From Streptomyces sp. ATexAB-D23 (GTDB lineage Bacteria > Actinomycetota > Actinomycetes > Streptomycetales > Streptomycetaceae), in assembly GCF_000373645.1 (NCBI RefSeq), contig NZ_KB892002.1, positions 124,001 through 188,000 on the forward strand: 64,000 nt of DNA, read 5' to 3'. The translations under genes and the position numbers were made by a program. The notes beneath the pieces are model-generated. The model saw nothing but the letters and a program-made list of their open reading frames with translations. It did not search any database and had not been told where the DNA came from. This document shows positions 16,717-24,867 of the stretch, piece after piece (within the stretch, counting starts at the first letter, position 1; each line of letters opens with the position of its first letter).

Positions 16717-17244
16717 GTGAGCGGTGGCAGCGGCTGGGGCGGCAGCGGCGCGGGGCAGGGCCCGGCCGGGGCGCGCGGGGGCGGGTTGGGGGGTGTGTCC
16801 GGGGGCGGGTCCGGGGGTGTCTTCCTCCCACTGGCCCTCAGCTGGGCCGCCGGGGCGGTCGTCCGTCTCTCCGTCGGCTATCTGGTCGCGCACGGGCTCG
16901 TCCGCCTGCTGGGCACCGAAGCCCGGCTCGACCACTTCGCCTGGCGGCTGGGCCTGCTGCACGTGCCCGCCGTCCTCACCGCCGCGCTGACCGTGCTCGC
17001 CGCCGTCCGGGTGCTGCCCGAGGAGCGGCGCGGGTCCAGGGCGCTGTACCTGTCGGCCGCGCTCGCCGTCCCGCTGGTCGCCCTGTGCTACGGCTACGCC
17101 ACGCCCTGGCAGGTCGCCGGGATCGAGGGCGCCGTGATGCCCGTCGTGGCGGCGGCGACCGGGGCGGCGGTGGGCCTGGGTGTCGACCGGTTGATGGAGG
17201 AGGGCGAGCCGGACGCGTTCGCCGGCTCGCTCACCGTGAAGTAG
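16717..17244 (+). CDS. Integral membrane protein with Gly-rich N-terminus
   Basis: A 175-residue protein. A Gly/Ser-rich N-terminal tail of about 35 residues precedes four hydrophobic helices (about 38-60, 78-98, 106-122, 132-150), with a short basic-acidic C-tail ending AGSLTVK. The GTG at 16717-16719 has GGAGGGGG upstream. I recognise no family motif. The last codons and stop are the first unit of a 20-bp repeat array. Confidence 0.65.
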   Translation: MSGGSGWGGSGAGQGPAGARGGGLGGVSGGGSGGVFLPLALSWAAGAVVRLSVGYLVAHGLVRLLGTEARLDHFAWRLGLLHVPAVLTAALTVLAAVRVLPEERRGSRALYLSAALAVPLVALCYGYATPWQVAGIEGAVMPVVAAATGAAVGLGVDRLMEEGEPDAFAGSLTVK

Positions 17245-17316
17245 GCCCGCTCACCGTGAAGTAAACCCGCTCACCGTGGAGTAGCCGCGCTCACCATGGA
17301 GTAGGCGCGCTCACCG
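17229..17316. repeat. 20-bp tandem repeat spanning two convergent stop codons
   Basis: Four full units and a partial fifth start at 17229, 17249, 17269, 17289 and 17309, pattern CGCTCACCGTG(A/G)AGTA plus four variable bases. The first unit supplies the C-terminus and stop of the rightward membrane protein, and the last supplies the stop of the leftward gene. Each unit re-encodes the same LTVK-stop, so the duplications left both reading frames intact. Confidence 0.9.
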
Positions 17317-17904
17317 GTTGGGCACGTCGCTGCCGTAGACGACCCACGGCGACTGCTCGAAGGAGTTCACGCCGGACAGCTGCGGCTGGGCGGCGGCCAC
17401 CTCCGGCAGGACGGCGAGCGTGTCGGGCCAGCAGTCGAAGTACACCGACCCCTTCACGATGAAGCCCTGCCAGTCGGTCGCGGCCGACGCGCCCTCGCGG
17501 TCGACCACGAAGCCGACGCAGAGCAGCGAGGCCCGGCCGACCGCCTCCCGTACCGCGCGCAGGGCGTGCTCCTGGCCGGCGCGGCTCAGCGCGCCGAGCG
17601 CGAAGCGCAGCTCCACCGTCCCGTCGTCGCCGCGTTCGATACGGGCCGGTATCCCGGCGCCGTCCTCCAGCCAGAGCAGGAAGTCGACCCGGTCGAGGCG
17701 TTGCAGACCGGCGAGGAGCACGAGTTGGTCCCTGGTCACCCAGGACTGGGTGCCGGAGGGCTCGGCGCCGGGGCTGAGCAGGGTGATACGCCGGGTGACC
17801 GGGTGATCCGCCCGCACACCCGCCGTCTCCAGGTCCCCGAGCAGGGACTCGGCGTCGGGGCGGCTCCAGCACAGGTGGAACGAGGAGAAGAATCCGTCAC
17901 TCAT
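17311..17904 (-). CDS. Conserved hypothetical protein
   Basis: A 197-residue soluble protein starting at the ATG at 17902-17904, chosen because GAGGTGA lies 7 bases upstream. It has a mixed alpha/beta pattern with several Trp (LCWSRPDAES, FLLWLEDGAG, ATDWQGFIVKG, YFDCWPDTLA). I do not recognise a catalytic motif. It converges on the membrane protein gene and is divergent from the DinB gene. Confidence 0.65.
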   Translation of the reverse strand: MSDGFFSSFHLCWSRPDAESLLGDLETAGVRADHPVTRRITLLSPGAEPSGTQSWVTRDQLVLLAGLQRLDRVDFLLWLEDGAGIPARIERGDDGTVELRFALGALSRAGQEHALRAVREAVGRASLLCVGFVVDREGASAATDWQGFIVKGSVYFDCWPDTLAVLPEVAAAQPQLSGVNSFEQSPWVVYGSDVPNR

Positions 17905-18157
17905 CAGCACGTCACCTCATGAAGTACGGGCAGCCCGCCGGGCCCGTCCCACCGCGGTGTGCGGCGGTGCGGGTGGCCAGGTGTCTCGCGGGTGGTCGGT
18001 TCCCGAGGGTAGGTGAAACCCCCGGTCCGGGGCGTGGGCCCAGGGGCCCATGGGCGGGCCCCAACTACCCGGCGCGTCCCCCGTCCGTCGCGCAAGCCGT
18101 GGGCTTCGAGGCAAAAGCTGTGGACAACGCCGCGCCGCCCGGACAGGGTGAGCGGCG

Positions 18158-18661
18158 ATGACACGCACCGATTCGCCTCCCGCATGGGACGAGCGCACCC
18201 AGCTGACCACCTTTCTCGACTACGTCCGCGCCACCGCGGTCGCCAAGTGCGAGGGCCTCTCGCAGGAGGACGCCGTCCGGGCGCCGCTGCCCGGCTCGCC
18301 CCTGATGACGCTCGCGGGGATCGTCAACCACTTGCGCTGGGTCGAGTACTTCTGGTTCGAAGTCGTGTTCCTCGGCGGCGAGGACGAGGGGCCCTGGACG
18401 GACGAGGACCCGGACCGCGAGATGCGGATCGCCGTCGACATGCCGCTCGCCGATGTGCTGAGGGAGTACGAGGAGCAGAGCGCCCGCTACCGGGAGCTCG
18501 TCGCGTCCCACGACCTGGACACCCCGGCGCAGCGCCCGCGCAGCGACGGCCGCCACCCCGATCTGCGCTGGATCGTCCTGCACCTCATCGAGGAGACCGC
18601 CCGGCACAACGGGCACATCGACATCATCCGGGAGATCGTCGACGGCACGACCGGCGACTGA
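18158..18661 (+). CDS. DinB family protein (putative metal-dependent thiol transferase)
   Basis: A 167-residue four-helix-bundle protein. The three metal-ligand histidines of the DinB/DUF664 fold are visible: His58 in GIVNHLRWVEYFWF, plus the pair in HLIEETARHNGHIDIIRE. Many actinomycete members are mycothiol-dependent S-transferases; the substrate here is unknown. GGTGAG precedes the ATG. Its TGA stop directly abuts the stop of the convergent YihY gene (shared TGATCA), leaving no intergenic space. Confidence 0.85.
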   Translation: MTRTDSPPAWDERTQLTTFLDYVRATAVAKCEGLSQEDAVRAPLPGSPLMTLAGIVNHLRWVEYFWFEVVFLGGEDEGPWTDEDPDREMRIAVDMPLADVLREYEEQSARYRELVASHDLDTPAQRPRSDGRHPDLRWIVLHLIEETARHNGHIDIIREIVDGTTGD

Positions 18662-19780
18662 TCAGCCGGGCCCGCGCCGGGCCCGGTCCAGCTCGACGTT
18701 GAACTGGGCACCGGCCAGCAGCGCCAGGTTGGTGAGCCACACCCAGATCAGGAACACCACGAGCCCCGCCAGGGAGCCGTACAGCCGGCTGTAGGAGCCG
18801 ATGTACGTGGCGTACACCGCGAACCCCGCCGAGGCGATCAGCCACAGCAGCGCCGCCAGCACCCCGCCGGGCAGCGCCCGGCGGGCCCCGCGCGCCGGTT
18901 CCGGGCCGGTCCGGAAGAGGACCGTGATCAGAGCGGCGACCAGGCAGAGCAGCAGCGGCCACTTCAGCCCCGCCCACAACGCGTCACCCACATGTGCCAG
19001 GCCCAGCCGGTGCCCGAGCCAGCGCGCCAGCGGCCCGGTGAGTACGAGGGCGAACGCGCTGGTCATCATCAGCAGCAGCAGTCCGATCGCGGACGCGACG
19101 ATGATGTGCGCCTTGCGCAGGGCGGGCCGGGCGTCCTTGGCGCCGTGCATCGCGTGCTGCGCCCGCCGGAACACCGCCAGATAGCTGGAAGCGGACCACA
19201 CCGCGCTGACCGTCCCGGTCCCCACGAGCAGCCAGACGGCGGTGCGCTGCTGGGTGGCGGCCTCCAGCGGCTGCCGCAGCGCGGCGGCGGACTCGGCGGG
19301 GGCGAAGGCGGTGATGTCGGCGATCAGCGCGCCCGTCGCGTCGGGGTTGGCGAGTCCGATGACGGACACGGTCACCAGGAGCGCGGGGAGCAGGGCGAGG
19401 ATGGCGTAGTACGTGAGGGCCGCCGCCCAGTCCGAGATGTCGTCGTTCCAGAGCGAGAGCGGCGTCCGGCGCAACGCGAGCGGCCAGATCCGCGCGGGGC
19501 GGCTGCGCGTGCGGGCGGACGCGGGGCGGGGGGCGGCTTCGGGTGCGCTGTCGGGGCGCGCGCTGTCGAGGCGAGGGACGTCGGGGCGAGGGACGTCGGG
19601 GCGCGTCCCGCCCTGCTGCTTACCGTCCGGATGCGCGCCGTCCGGATGCTTACCGTCCGGATGCGCGCCGTCCGGATGCTTACCGTCCGGATGCGCGCCG
19701 TCCGGATGCTTACCGTCCGGATGCGCGCCGTCCGGGTGGGGCGGGGTGTCGGCGGTGGGGCCGCTGGAGTTGCTGGACAC
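18662..19780 (-). CDS. YihY/BrkB family membrane protein with His-rich repeat tail
   Basis: A 372-residue protein. The C-terminal about 270 residues contain the six-helix YihY/BrkB (former RNase BN) core: WAAALTYYAILALLPALL, SASSYLAVFRRAQHA, YIGSYSRLYGSLAGLVVFLIWVWL and NLALLAGAQFNVE. Function unknown, possibly transport. The N-terminal 60 residues are cytoplasmic and consist of 5-residue HPDG(A/K) repeats, giving a run of evenly spaced His residues that might bind metal, then basic/proline-rich sequence. The GTG at 19778-19780 has CGGAG 8 bases upstream. Confidence 0.85.
   Translation of the reverse strand: MSSNSSGPTADTPPHPDGAHPDGKHPDGAHPDGKHPDGAHPDGKHPDGAHPDGKQQGGTRPDVPRPDVPRLDSARPDSAPEAAPRPASARTRSRPARIWPLALRRTPLSLWNDDISDWAAALTYYAILALLPALLVTVSVIGLANPDATGALIADITAFAPAESAAALRQPLEAATQQRTAVWLLVGTGTVSAVWSASSYLAVFRRAQHAMHGAKDARPALRKAHIIVASAIGLLLLMMTSAFALVLTGPLARWLGHRLGLAHVGDALWAGLKWPLLLCLVAALITVLFRTGPEPARGARRALPGGVLAALLWLIASAGFAVYATYIGSYSRLYGSLAGLVVFLIWVWLTNLALLAGAQFNVELDRARRGPG
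19621..19740. repeat. 30-bp tandem repeat encoding HPDG repeats
   Basis: Four units of exactly 30 bp begin at 19621, 19651, 19681 and 19711, the first three identical and the fourth diverging only in its last bases. Each unit is itself two similar 15-bp halves (ccgtccggatgc...). It lies in frame in the YihY gene. Confidence 0.95.
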
Positions 19781-19933
19781 GGTGGCGGCTCCGGGGCGTA
19801 GGGGGCGGGGGCGGTGCGGGGGACGGTGCGGTGGGCCCCTGCCTCTCCTCTTCTGCTCGGCTTTCCCGCCCGGTACACCGTATTCGCCGGACGACGGGCA
19901 GCCGTTGTCGTACCCCGGCCGTACGCTCCCTCC

Positions 19934-20365
19934 ATGAGCGTCTCCCTCTACTACACCGCGCGCCGTGCGACCCCGCTGACCGATTCCGAGTCGGCCGCCG
20001 TCGCACGCGTCGTCGCCGCGCACCGGACGTCGTTCCCGTACGAGGACGAGGAGAGCCTCTACGTGTACGACCCGCGGACGGCGGAGCCGGGGCAGGTCCT
20101 CGACGGCTCCACCAAGATGCCGTTCGACCCGGGCCGCCTGCTGCCGGTGATCGCGCATGTGCTGGACTCTGTCACGGAGTTGCGCCACGCGCTGCCCGAC
20201 GCCGACTGGCGCGTGCACATGGACGACCTCGACGTGCCGTGGGACGAGGCCGAGGGGTATGCCCTGCCCGGGATGCGTGACGCGGACCTGGCCGCCGAGC
20301 TGTCGGCTGCGGGCCGGGACGCCGTGGCCGGCGGGCCGGACGGCCGTGCCACGCTTGGCCCGTGA
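19934..20365 (+). CDS. Conserved hypothetical protein
   Basis: A 143-residue acidic cytoplasmic protein (MSVSLYYTARRATPLTDSE...) without recognised domain. Features are a Tyr/Glu-rich segment PYEDEESLYVYDP and WRVHMDDLDVPWDEAEGYALPG. Its TGA overlaps the GTG of the YqjF gene (GTGA), so the two are translationally coupled and probably work in one unit. Confidence 0.7.
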   Translation: MSVSLYYTARRATPLTDSESAAVARVVAAHRTSFPYEDEESLYVYDPRTAEPGQVLDGSTKMPFDPGRLLPVIAHVLDSVTELRHALPDADWRVHMDDLDVPWDEAEGYALPGMRDADLAAELSAAGRDAVAGGPDGRATLGP

Positions 20366-21114
20366 CGACACCCGAGCCCCTGACCCCCGACGCCCCCGGC
20401 GTCCTGCACCGCCCGCTCCTCACCCAGCAGTGGCTCGACCTCTGCTTCGTCCACTGGGCCGTGGAGACCGACGCGGTGGCGGGTCTGCTGCCCGCGGGGA
20501 CGGTGCCCGACACGTTCGACGGCGTCACCTACGTGGGTCTGGTGGCCTTCCGGATGCACCGGGTGGGGTGGCTGGGACTGCCCGGCGTGCCCTATCTCGG
20601 TTCGTTCCCCGAGACGAACGTCCGCCTGTACTCGGTCGACGGGCAGGGGCGGCGCGGGGTCGTCTTCCGCTCGCTGGACGCGTCCCGGCTGCTCCCCGCG
20701 GCAATGGGCCGGCTCGCCTTCCGCCTGCCGTACGTGTGGTCCCGGATGCGGGTGGAGGCCGCCGACGGCACGATCGCGTACACCAGCTCGCGCCGCGCGC
20801 CCGGCCCGCGCGGCGCGTACAGCCGCATCACCGTGCGCCCCGGCGAACGCATCGGCGAACCCACGGAGTTGGAGCACTTCCTCACCGCGCGCTGGGGCCT
20901 GCACCACACCCTCCTCGGCCGCACGGCCTACCTGCGCAACGACCACCCCCGCTGGCCCCTGCACCGCGCGGAGCTGCTCGGCTGCGAGGAGAACCTGATC
21001 GAGGCGGCCGGCCTGCCCGCCCCGCGCGAGGCCCCGGTCAGCGTGCTGTACTCCCCCGGCGTCCCGGTCCGCCTGGGCGGCCCGTCCCGCCCGAACGGCA
21101 CACCGGCACCCTGA
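20362..21114 (+). CDS. YqjF family protein (DUF2071)
   Basis: A 250-residue protein. Family signatures are QQWLDLCFVHWAV near the N-terminus, VGLVAFRMHRV, PGVPYLGSFPETNVRLYS (the strongest DUF2071 block) and GVVFRSLDASRLLPA. The fold relates to acetoacetate-decarboxylase-like proteins, but no enzymatic activity is established. It starts with GTG overlapping the previous stop by four bases. Confidence 0.85.
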   Translation: MTTPEPLTPDAPGVLHRPLLTQQWLDLCFVHWAVETDAVAGLLPAGTVPDTFDGVTYVGLVAFRMHRVGWLGLPGVPYLGSFPETNVRLYSVDGQGRRGVVFRSLDASRLLPAAMGRLAFRLPYVWSRMRVEAADGTIAYTSSRRAPGPRGAYSRITVRPGERIGEPTELEHFLTARWGLHHTLLGRTAYLRNDHPRWPLHRAELLGCEENLIEAAGLPAPREAPVSVLYSPGVPVRLGGPSRPNGTPAP

Positions 21115-21179
21115 CCGGCGCCCCCGGCTCCTCGGGAAATGGCTTGCGGCCGCACAGCCCTCCTCCTACCTTGGTGTGC

Positions 21180-21194
21180 ATGGGTTCCCTGTGA
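21180..21194 (+). other. Possible 4-codon leader ORF upstream of the ABC-F gene
   Basis: ATG GGT TCC CTG TGA (MGSL) lies 163 bases before the ABC-F start. ABC-F resistance genes in actinomycetes and Firmicutes are often controlled by ribosome stalling on short upstream ORFs; this one is very short and has no strong ribosome site, so it is only a candidate. Confidence 0.25.
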
Positions 21195-21275
21195 CATTCC
21201 CCGTGCGCCTGCGTTGAGCTCGGCTCCGTAGGCGCGCTTCCTCGCGCACATCCGCGCATCCACACGTTCGTGCGC

Positions 21276-21315
21276 TCACGCATCCGTGCGTTCAATCACG
21301 CACCCGTGCGTCCGC
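21276..21315 (+). promoter_or_regulatory. Two 20-bp direct repeats, each a small hairpin, in the ABC-F leader
   Basis: TCACGCA(T/C)CCGTGCGT occurs at 21276 and 21296 (period 20). Each copy can fold as ACGCA-nCCG-TGCGT. Together with a related segment about 15 bases upstream they could form alternative structures in the 5' leader of the ABC-F mRNA. Confidence 0.4.
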
Positions 21316-21357
21316 GTGCCGATCGGCTCGGGCCGGGCCGGGAACAGGGGGCTCTTC

Positions 21358-23025
21358 ATGCACACCGCACAGCTATCTCTTCAGAACGTCACCCGCCGCT
21401 ACGACGACAAGGTCGTGCTGGACGACGTCACCTTCAGCGTCAGGCCCGGTGAGAGGGCGGGCGTCATCGGCGACAACGGGGCCGGGAAATCCACCCTGCT
21501 CCGGCTCGTCGCGGAGCGGGACCGGCCCGACAACGGTGAGCTGACCGTGGTCGCGCCGGGCGGGGTGGGGTATCTCGCCCAGTCACTGGCCCTGCCGCCC
21601 GGGGCCACCGTCCAGGACGCGGTGGACGCGGCGCTCGCCGATCTGCGCGCGCTGGAGGCCCGGATGCGCCGGGCGGAGGCCGCGCTCGGGGGCCCTGCGG
21701 GGGCGGAACAGACCGCCGCGCTGGAGCATTACGCCGGGCTGGTCGCCCGGTACGAGGCACGGGCCGGTTACGAGGCCGACGCCCGGGTGGACATCGCCCT
21801 GCACGGGCTCGGCCTGCCGGGCCTGGCGCGCGACCGGGCCCTGTCCACGCTGTCGGGCGGCGAGCGGTCCCGTCTCGCCCTGGCGGCGACGCTGGCGTCC
21901 CGGCCGGAACTGCTCCTGCTGGACGAGCCGACCAACGACCTGGACGACCGGGCGGTGGCCTGGCTGGAGGCCCATCTGCGGGCGCACCGCGGCACGGTGC
22001 TCGCGGTCACCCACGACCGGGTGTTCCTGGAGCGGGTGACCACCACGATCCTGGAGGTCGCCGAGGGCCGGGTCACGCGGTACGGGAACGGCTACGAGGG
22101 CTACCTCGCCGCCAAGGCCGCCGACCGGCGGCGCCGGCTGCGGGAGTACGCGGACTGGTGCGCCGAGCTGGCCCGCAGCCGGGAGCTGGCCGCCTCCAAC
22201 GTGGCCCGCCTGGACGCGATCCCGCGCAAGGTGCCGCTCAGCGTGTTCGGGCACGGCGGTTTCCGGGCGCGGGGCCGGGGGCACGGGGCGATGGTCCGTA
22301 TCCGCAACGCGAAGGAGCGCGTCGAACGGCTGACCCAGAGCCCGGTCGCGCCGCCGCCCGATCCGCTGGTGTTCGCCGCCCGGGTGGCCACCGCGGAGGA
22401 CGCCGTGGGGGACGCCGTGGAGGACGCCGCGCCCCGGGCCGCCGCGGAGCTGGACGGCGTACGGGTCGGCGGCCGGCTCTCCGTGCCCGCGCTGCGTATC
22501 GGCGGCGCGGAACGCCTCCTCGTCACAGGGCCCAACGGGGCCGGCAAGTCGACGCTGATGCGGGTGCTCGCGGGTGAGCTGCTCCCCGACGACGGGACGG
22601 TGCACACGCGGGTCCGGGTGGGGCATCTGCGGCAGGAGGAGACGCCGTGGCCGGCCGGCCTGACGGTGGCGCAGGCGTACGCCCACGGGCGCGGCGGGGA
22701 CCTGGAGGAGCACACCGTACAACTGTTGTCCTTCGGCCTGTTCAGCCCCGCCGACCTGCGCCTCAAGGTGGGCGAGCTGTCCTACGGGCAGCGCCGCCGG
22801 ATCGAACTGGCCCGCCTGGTCGGCGAACCAGTCGACCTGCTGCTGCTGGACGAGCCGACCAACCACCTGTCCCCGGCGCTGGTCGAGGAGCTGGAAGGGG
22901 CCCTGGCCGGGTACCGGGGCGCGGTGGTCGTCGTCACCCACGACCGCCGGATGCGCGACCGGTTCACCGGGCGGCGGCTGGACATGTGCGAGGGGCGGGT
23001 GGTGCGGGATACGGACGCCGGGTGA
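21358..23025 (+). CDS. ABC-F family ATPase (ribosome protection/antibiotic resistance type)
   Basis: A 555-residue protein with two ABC ATPase domains and no membrane segments. Domain 1 has Walker A GDNGAGKST (38-46), signature LSGGERSRLAL and Walker B LLLLDEPTNDL. A basic linker follows (AKAADRRRRLREYADWCAEL). Domain 2 has TGPNGAGKSTL, LSYGQRRRIEL and LLLLDEPTNHL. Family members enter the ribosomal E site and dislodge macrolides, lincosamides or pleuromutilins, or act in translation control. The drug cannot be named from sequence. The ATG at 21358 has AGGGGG upstream. Its 240-base leader has repeats and a mini-ORF compatible with attenuation. Confidence 0.88.
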   Translation: MHTAQLSLQNVTRRYDDKVVLDDVTFSVRPGERAGVIGDNGAGKSTLLRLVAERDRPDNGELTVVAPGGVGYLAQSLALPPGATVQDAVDAALADLRALEARMRRAEAALGGPAGAEQTAALEHYAGLVARYEARAGYEADARVDIALHGLGLPGLARDRALSTLSGGERSRLALAATLASRPELLLLDEPTNDLDDRAVAWLEAHLRAHRGTVLAVTHDRVFLERVTTTILEVAEGRVTRYGNGYEGYLAAKAADRRRRLREYADWCAELARSRELAASNVARLDAIPRKVPLSVFGHGGFRARGRGHGAMVRIRNAKERVERLTQSPVAPPPDPLVFAARVATAEDAVGDAVEDAAPRAAAELDGVRVGGRLSVPALRIGGAERLLVTGPNGAGKSTLMRVLAGELLPDDGTVHTRVRVGHLRQEETPWPAGLTVAQAYAHGRGGDLEEHTVQLLSFGLFSPADLRLKVGELSYGQRRRIELARLVGEPVDLLLLDEPTNHLSPALVEELEGALAGYRGAVVVVTHDRRMRDRFTGRRLDMCEGRVVRDTDAG

Positions 23026-23041
23026 ACATGGCTGATACAGG

Positions 23042-23090
23042 CCCACGCGCGCGGCTTGAATCCTCCCCCTCCAAAGAGGGCGGGCGTGGG
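23042..23090 (+). terminator. Hairpin downstream of the ABC-F gene
   Basis: Outer arms cccacgc (23042-23048) and gcgtggg (23084-23090), with an inner CCCTC-caaa-GAGGG stem, 16 bases after the stop codon. This is a plausible terminator before the secreted FG-GAP gene. Confidence 0.55.
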
Positions 23091-23170
23091 TCATATGAAC
23101 ACCAGCTGATTCACTCCTGAACCACTTCTGTCTCGCTGGTGGACACTCGTGGAGAACCCCTGGGGGGGCT

Positions 23171-24823
23171 TTGTCTTCCTTGATATCCGGCCGTTCCGGT
23201 CTCGCGCGCTCGAAGCGCGCGAGACGGATCGCGGCCTGCACCGCACTCGTTCTCTCCGCCGGCATGCTGCTGGCGGCTCCGGCCTCGGCCGACGAGGTGA
23301 AGGGCGCCGACGCCCCGAAGGCCGCCGTCGGGGCGAAGCCGCGCCTGGACTTGAACGGCAACGGCGACAGCGACCTCATCTACCGGGGCCTGGACGGCTA
23401 CCTGTACGTCAAGGCGGGGCCGTACACCCCGGACTACCAGTACTGGCTCCCTGCCACCGACCTCCGGGAGATGTACAAGGACGTCATCGCGCCGGGCGAC
23501 CTCAACGGGGACGGCCCGCCCGAGATCCTCACGCTGTCGGCGACGGGCACGCTCACGCTGTACCCGAGCGCGGGCGAAGAGAGGACCTCCCCTCCCACCT
23601 GGTCCGGTGACGGCTGGCAGAAGTACAACAAGATCCTCTCCCCCGGCGACCTGACCGGCGACGGCCTGGGTGACCTGATCGCGCGCACGCCCTCCGGCGA
23701 CGTCTACCTCCACGCCTCCACCGGCACCATCGAGGGCGAGCCCTTCGCACCCGCCGTCAAGGTGGCCTCGGGCTGGGAGACGTACGACCAGATCGTCGGC
23801 CTCAACGATGCCAACGGCGACGGGTTGGGCGATGTCGTCACCCGCACCACCGAGGGCGACCTGTACTTCTTCGCCGGTACCGGCGACCCGGCGAAGCCCT
23901 TCAAAGCACCCAAGAAGATCGGCTACGGCTTCGACACCTACAACCAGCTCGTGGGTGTCGACGACCTCAACGGGGACGGCTACGGCGACCTCATGGGCCG
24001 CAAGCCGAACGGTGACACGTACCTCTACCGGTCCACCGGCGCCGGCACGTTCCGGACGCGGACCGCCGATGCCTTCGGATGGCAGAAGGCCGCCCTGTTC
24101 GTCGGCGGGGGCGGCAACCCGGACTTCGGCAAGCACCAGGCTGTGGGCACCACCACCGACGGCCGCTGGTGGTGGTACGACTCCAAGAACAACGGCCAGT
24201 TCTACCCTCGCGCGCTCCGCAACATCGTCGAGCCGGGACTGATGAGGGTCGTCTCCTCCCTCGACGTCGACGGCCTGGCCGAGCCCCTCTGGGTGCAGGA
24301 CGGTCAGCTGTACATCGGGAACCACCACTTCGGCGGCGACTGGGGCGTCTACGACGACCTGATCGGCCCGGGTGACCTGAGCGGCGACGGCAAGGGCGAC
24401 CTGCTGGCCCGCGACGCCAAGGGCGACCTGTACCTGTACCAGGGCAACGGCCTCACCGAGTTCGAGGCCAAGATCAAGGTCGGCTACGGCTACGGGACGT
24501 ACCGCCACATCGTCGGCGCCGGCGACCTCACCGGCGACGGCCGGACCGACGTGGTGGCCGTCGCCAAGGACGGCACGCTGTACCTGTACGAGGGCACGGG
24601 CAGCGCGACCGCGCCGCTGAAGGCACGCGTCAAGATCGGCTACGGCTTCGACATCTACAACAAGTTCGCCGCGCCCGGCGACATCAACGGTGACGGCAGG
24701 GCCGACCTGATCGGCGTCAACGGCTACGGCGACCTGTACCGCTACACGTCCACCGGGACGGGCCTGCTCACGAAGCGCGTGCAGATCGGCTACGGCTTCA
24801 ACATCTACGACGGCCTGTACTGA
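23171..24823 (+). CDS. Secreted FG-GAP/VCBS repeat protein
   Basis: A 550-residue exported protein. The signal peptide runs to APASADE (about residue 40). The rest is a string of roughly 50-residue beta-propeller repeats with Ca2+-binding motifs such as DLNGNGDSDL, DLNGDGPPEI, DLTGDGLGDL, DANGDGLGDV, DLSGDGKGDL and DINGDGRADL, alternating with GDLYLY strands and YGFDTYNQ-type turns. This makes an extracellular integrin-alpha-like propeller of the kind common in Streptomyces; no catalytic domain is attached, so binding or adhesion is likely. The start is uncertain: a TTG at 23171 preceded by a G-run is the best in-frame choice. Confidence 0.83.
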   Translation: MSSLISGRSGLARSKRARRIAACTALVLSAGMLLAAPASADEVKGADAPKAAVGAKPRLDLNGNGDSDLIYRGLDGYLYVKAGPYTPDYQYWLPATDLREMYKDVIAPGDLNGDGPPEILTLSATGTLTLYPSAGEERTSPPTWSGDGWQKYNKILSPGDLTGDGLGDLIARTPSGDVYLHASTGTIEGEPFAPAVKVASGWETYDQIVGLNDANGDGLGDVVTRTTEGDLYFFAGTGDPAKPFKAPKKIGYGFDTYNQLVGVDDLNGDGYGDLMGRKPNGDTYLYRSTGAGTFRTRTADAFGWQKAALFVGGGGNPDFGKHQAVGTTTDGRWWWYDSKNNGQFYPRALRNIVEPGLMRVVSSLDVDGLAEPLWVQDGQLYIGNHHFGGDWGVYDDLIGPGDLSGDGKGDLLARDAKGDLYLYQGNGLTEFEAKIKVGYGYGTYRHIVGAGDLTGDGRTDVVAVAKDGTLYLYEGTGSATAPLKARVKIGYGFDIYNKFAAPGDINGDGRADLIGVNGYGDLYRYTSTGTGLLTKRVQIGYGFNIYDGLY

Positions 24824-24826
24824 TCC

Positions 24827-24861
24827 CCGCGCGGCGGCGGCATCCGGCCGCCGCCGCGCGG
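24827..24861. terminator. Bidirectional terminator between convergent genes
   Basis: Perfect 14-bp stem (ccgcgcggcggcgg 24827-24840, ccgccgccgcgcgg 24848-24861) between the FG-GAP gene stop and the OmpA-domain gene stop; it can serve both directions and closes the Tad locus transcript. Confidence 0.85.
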
Positions 24862-24867
24862 TACCGG

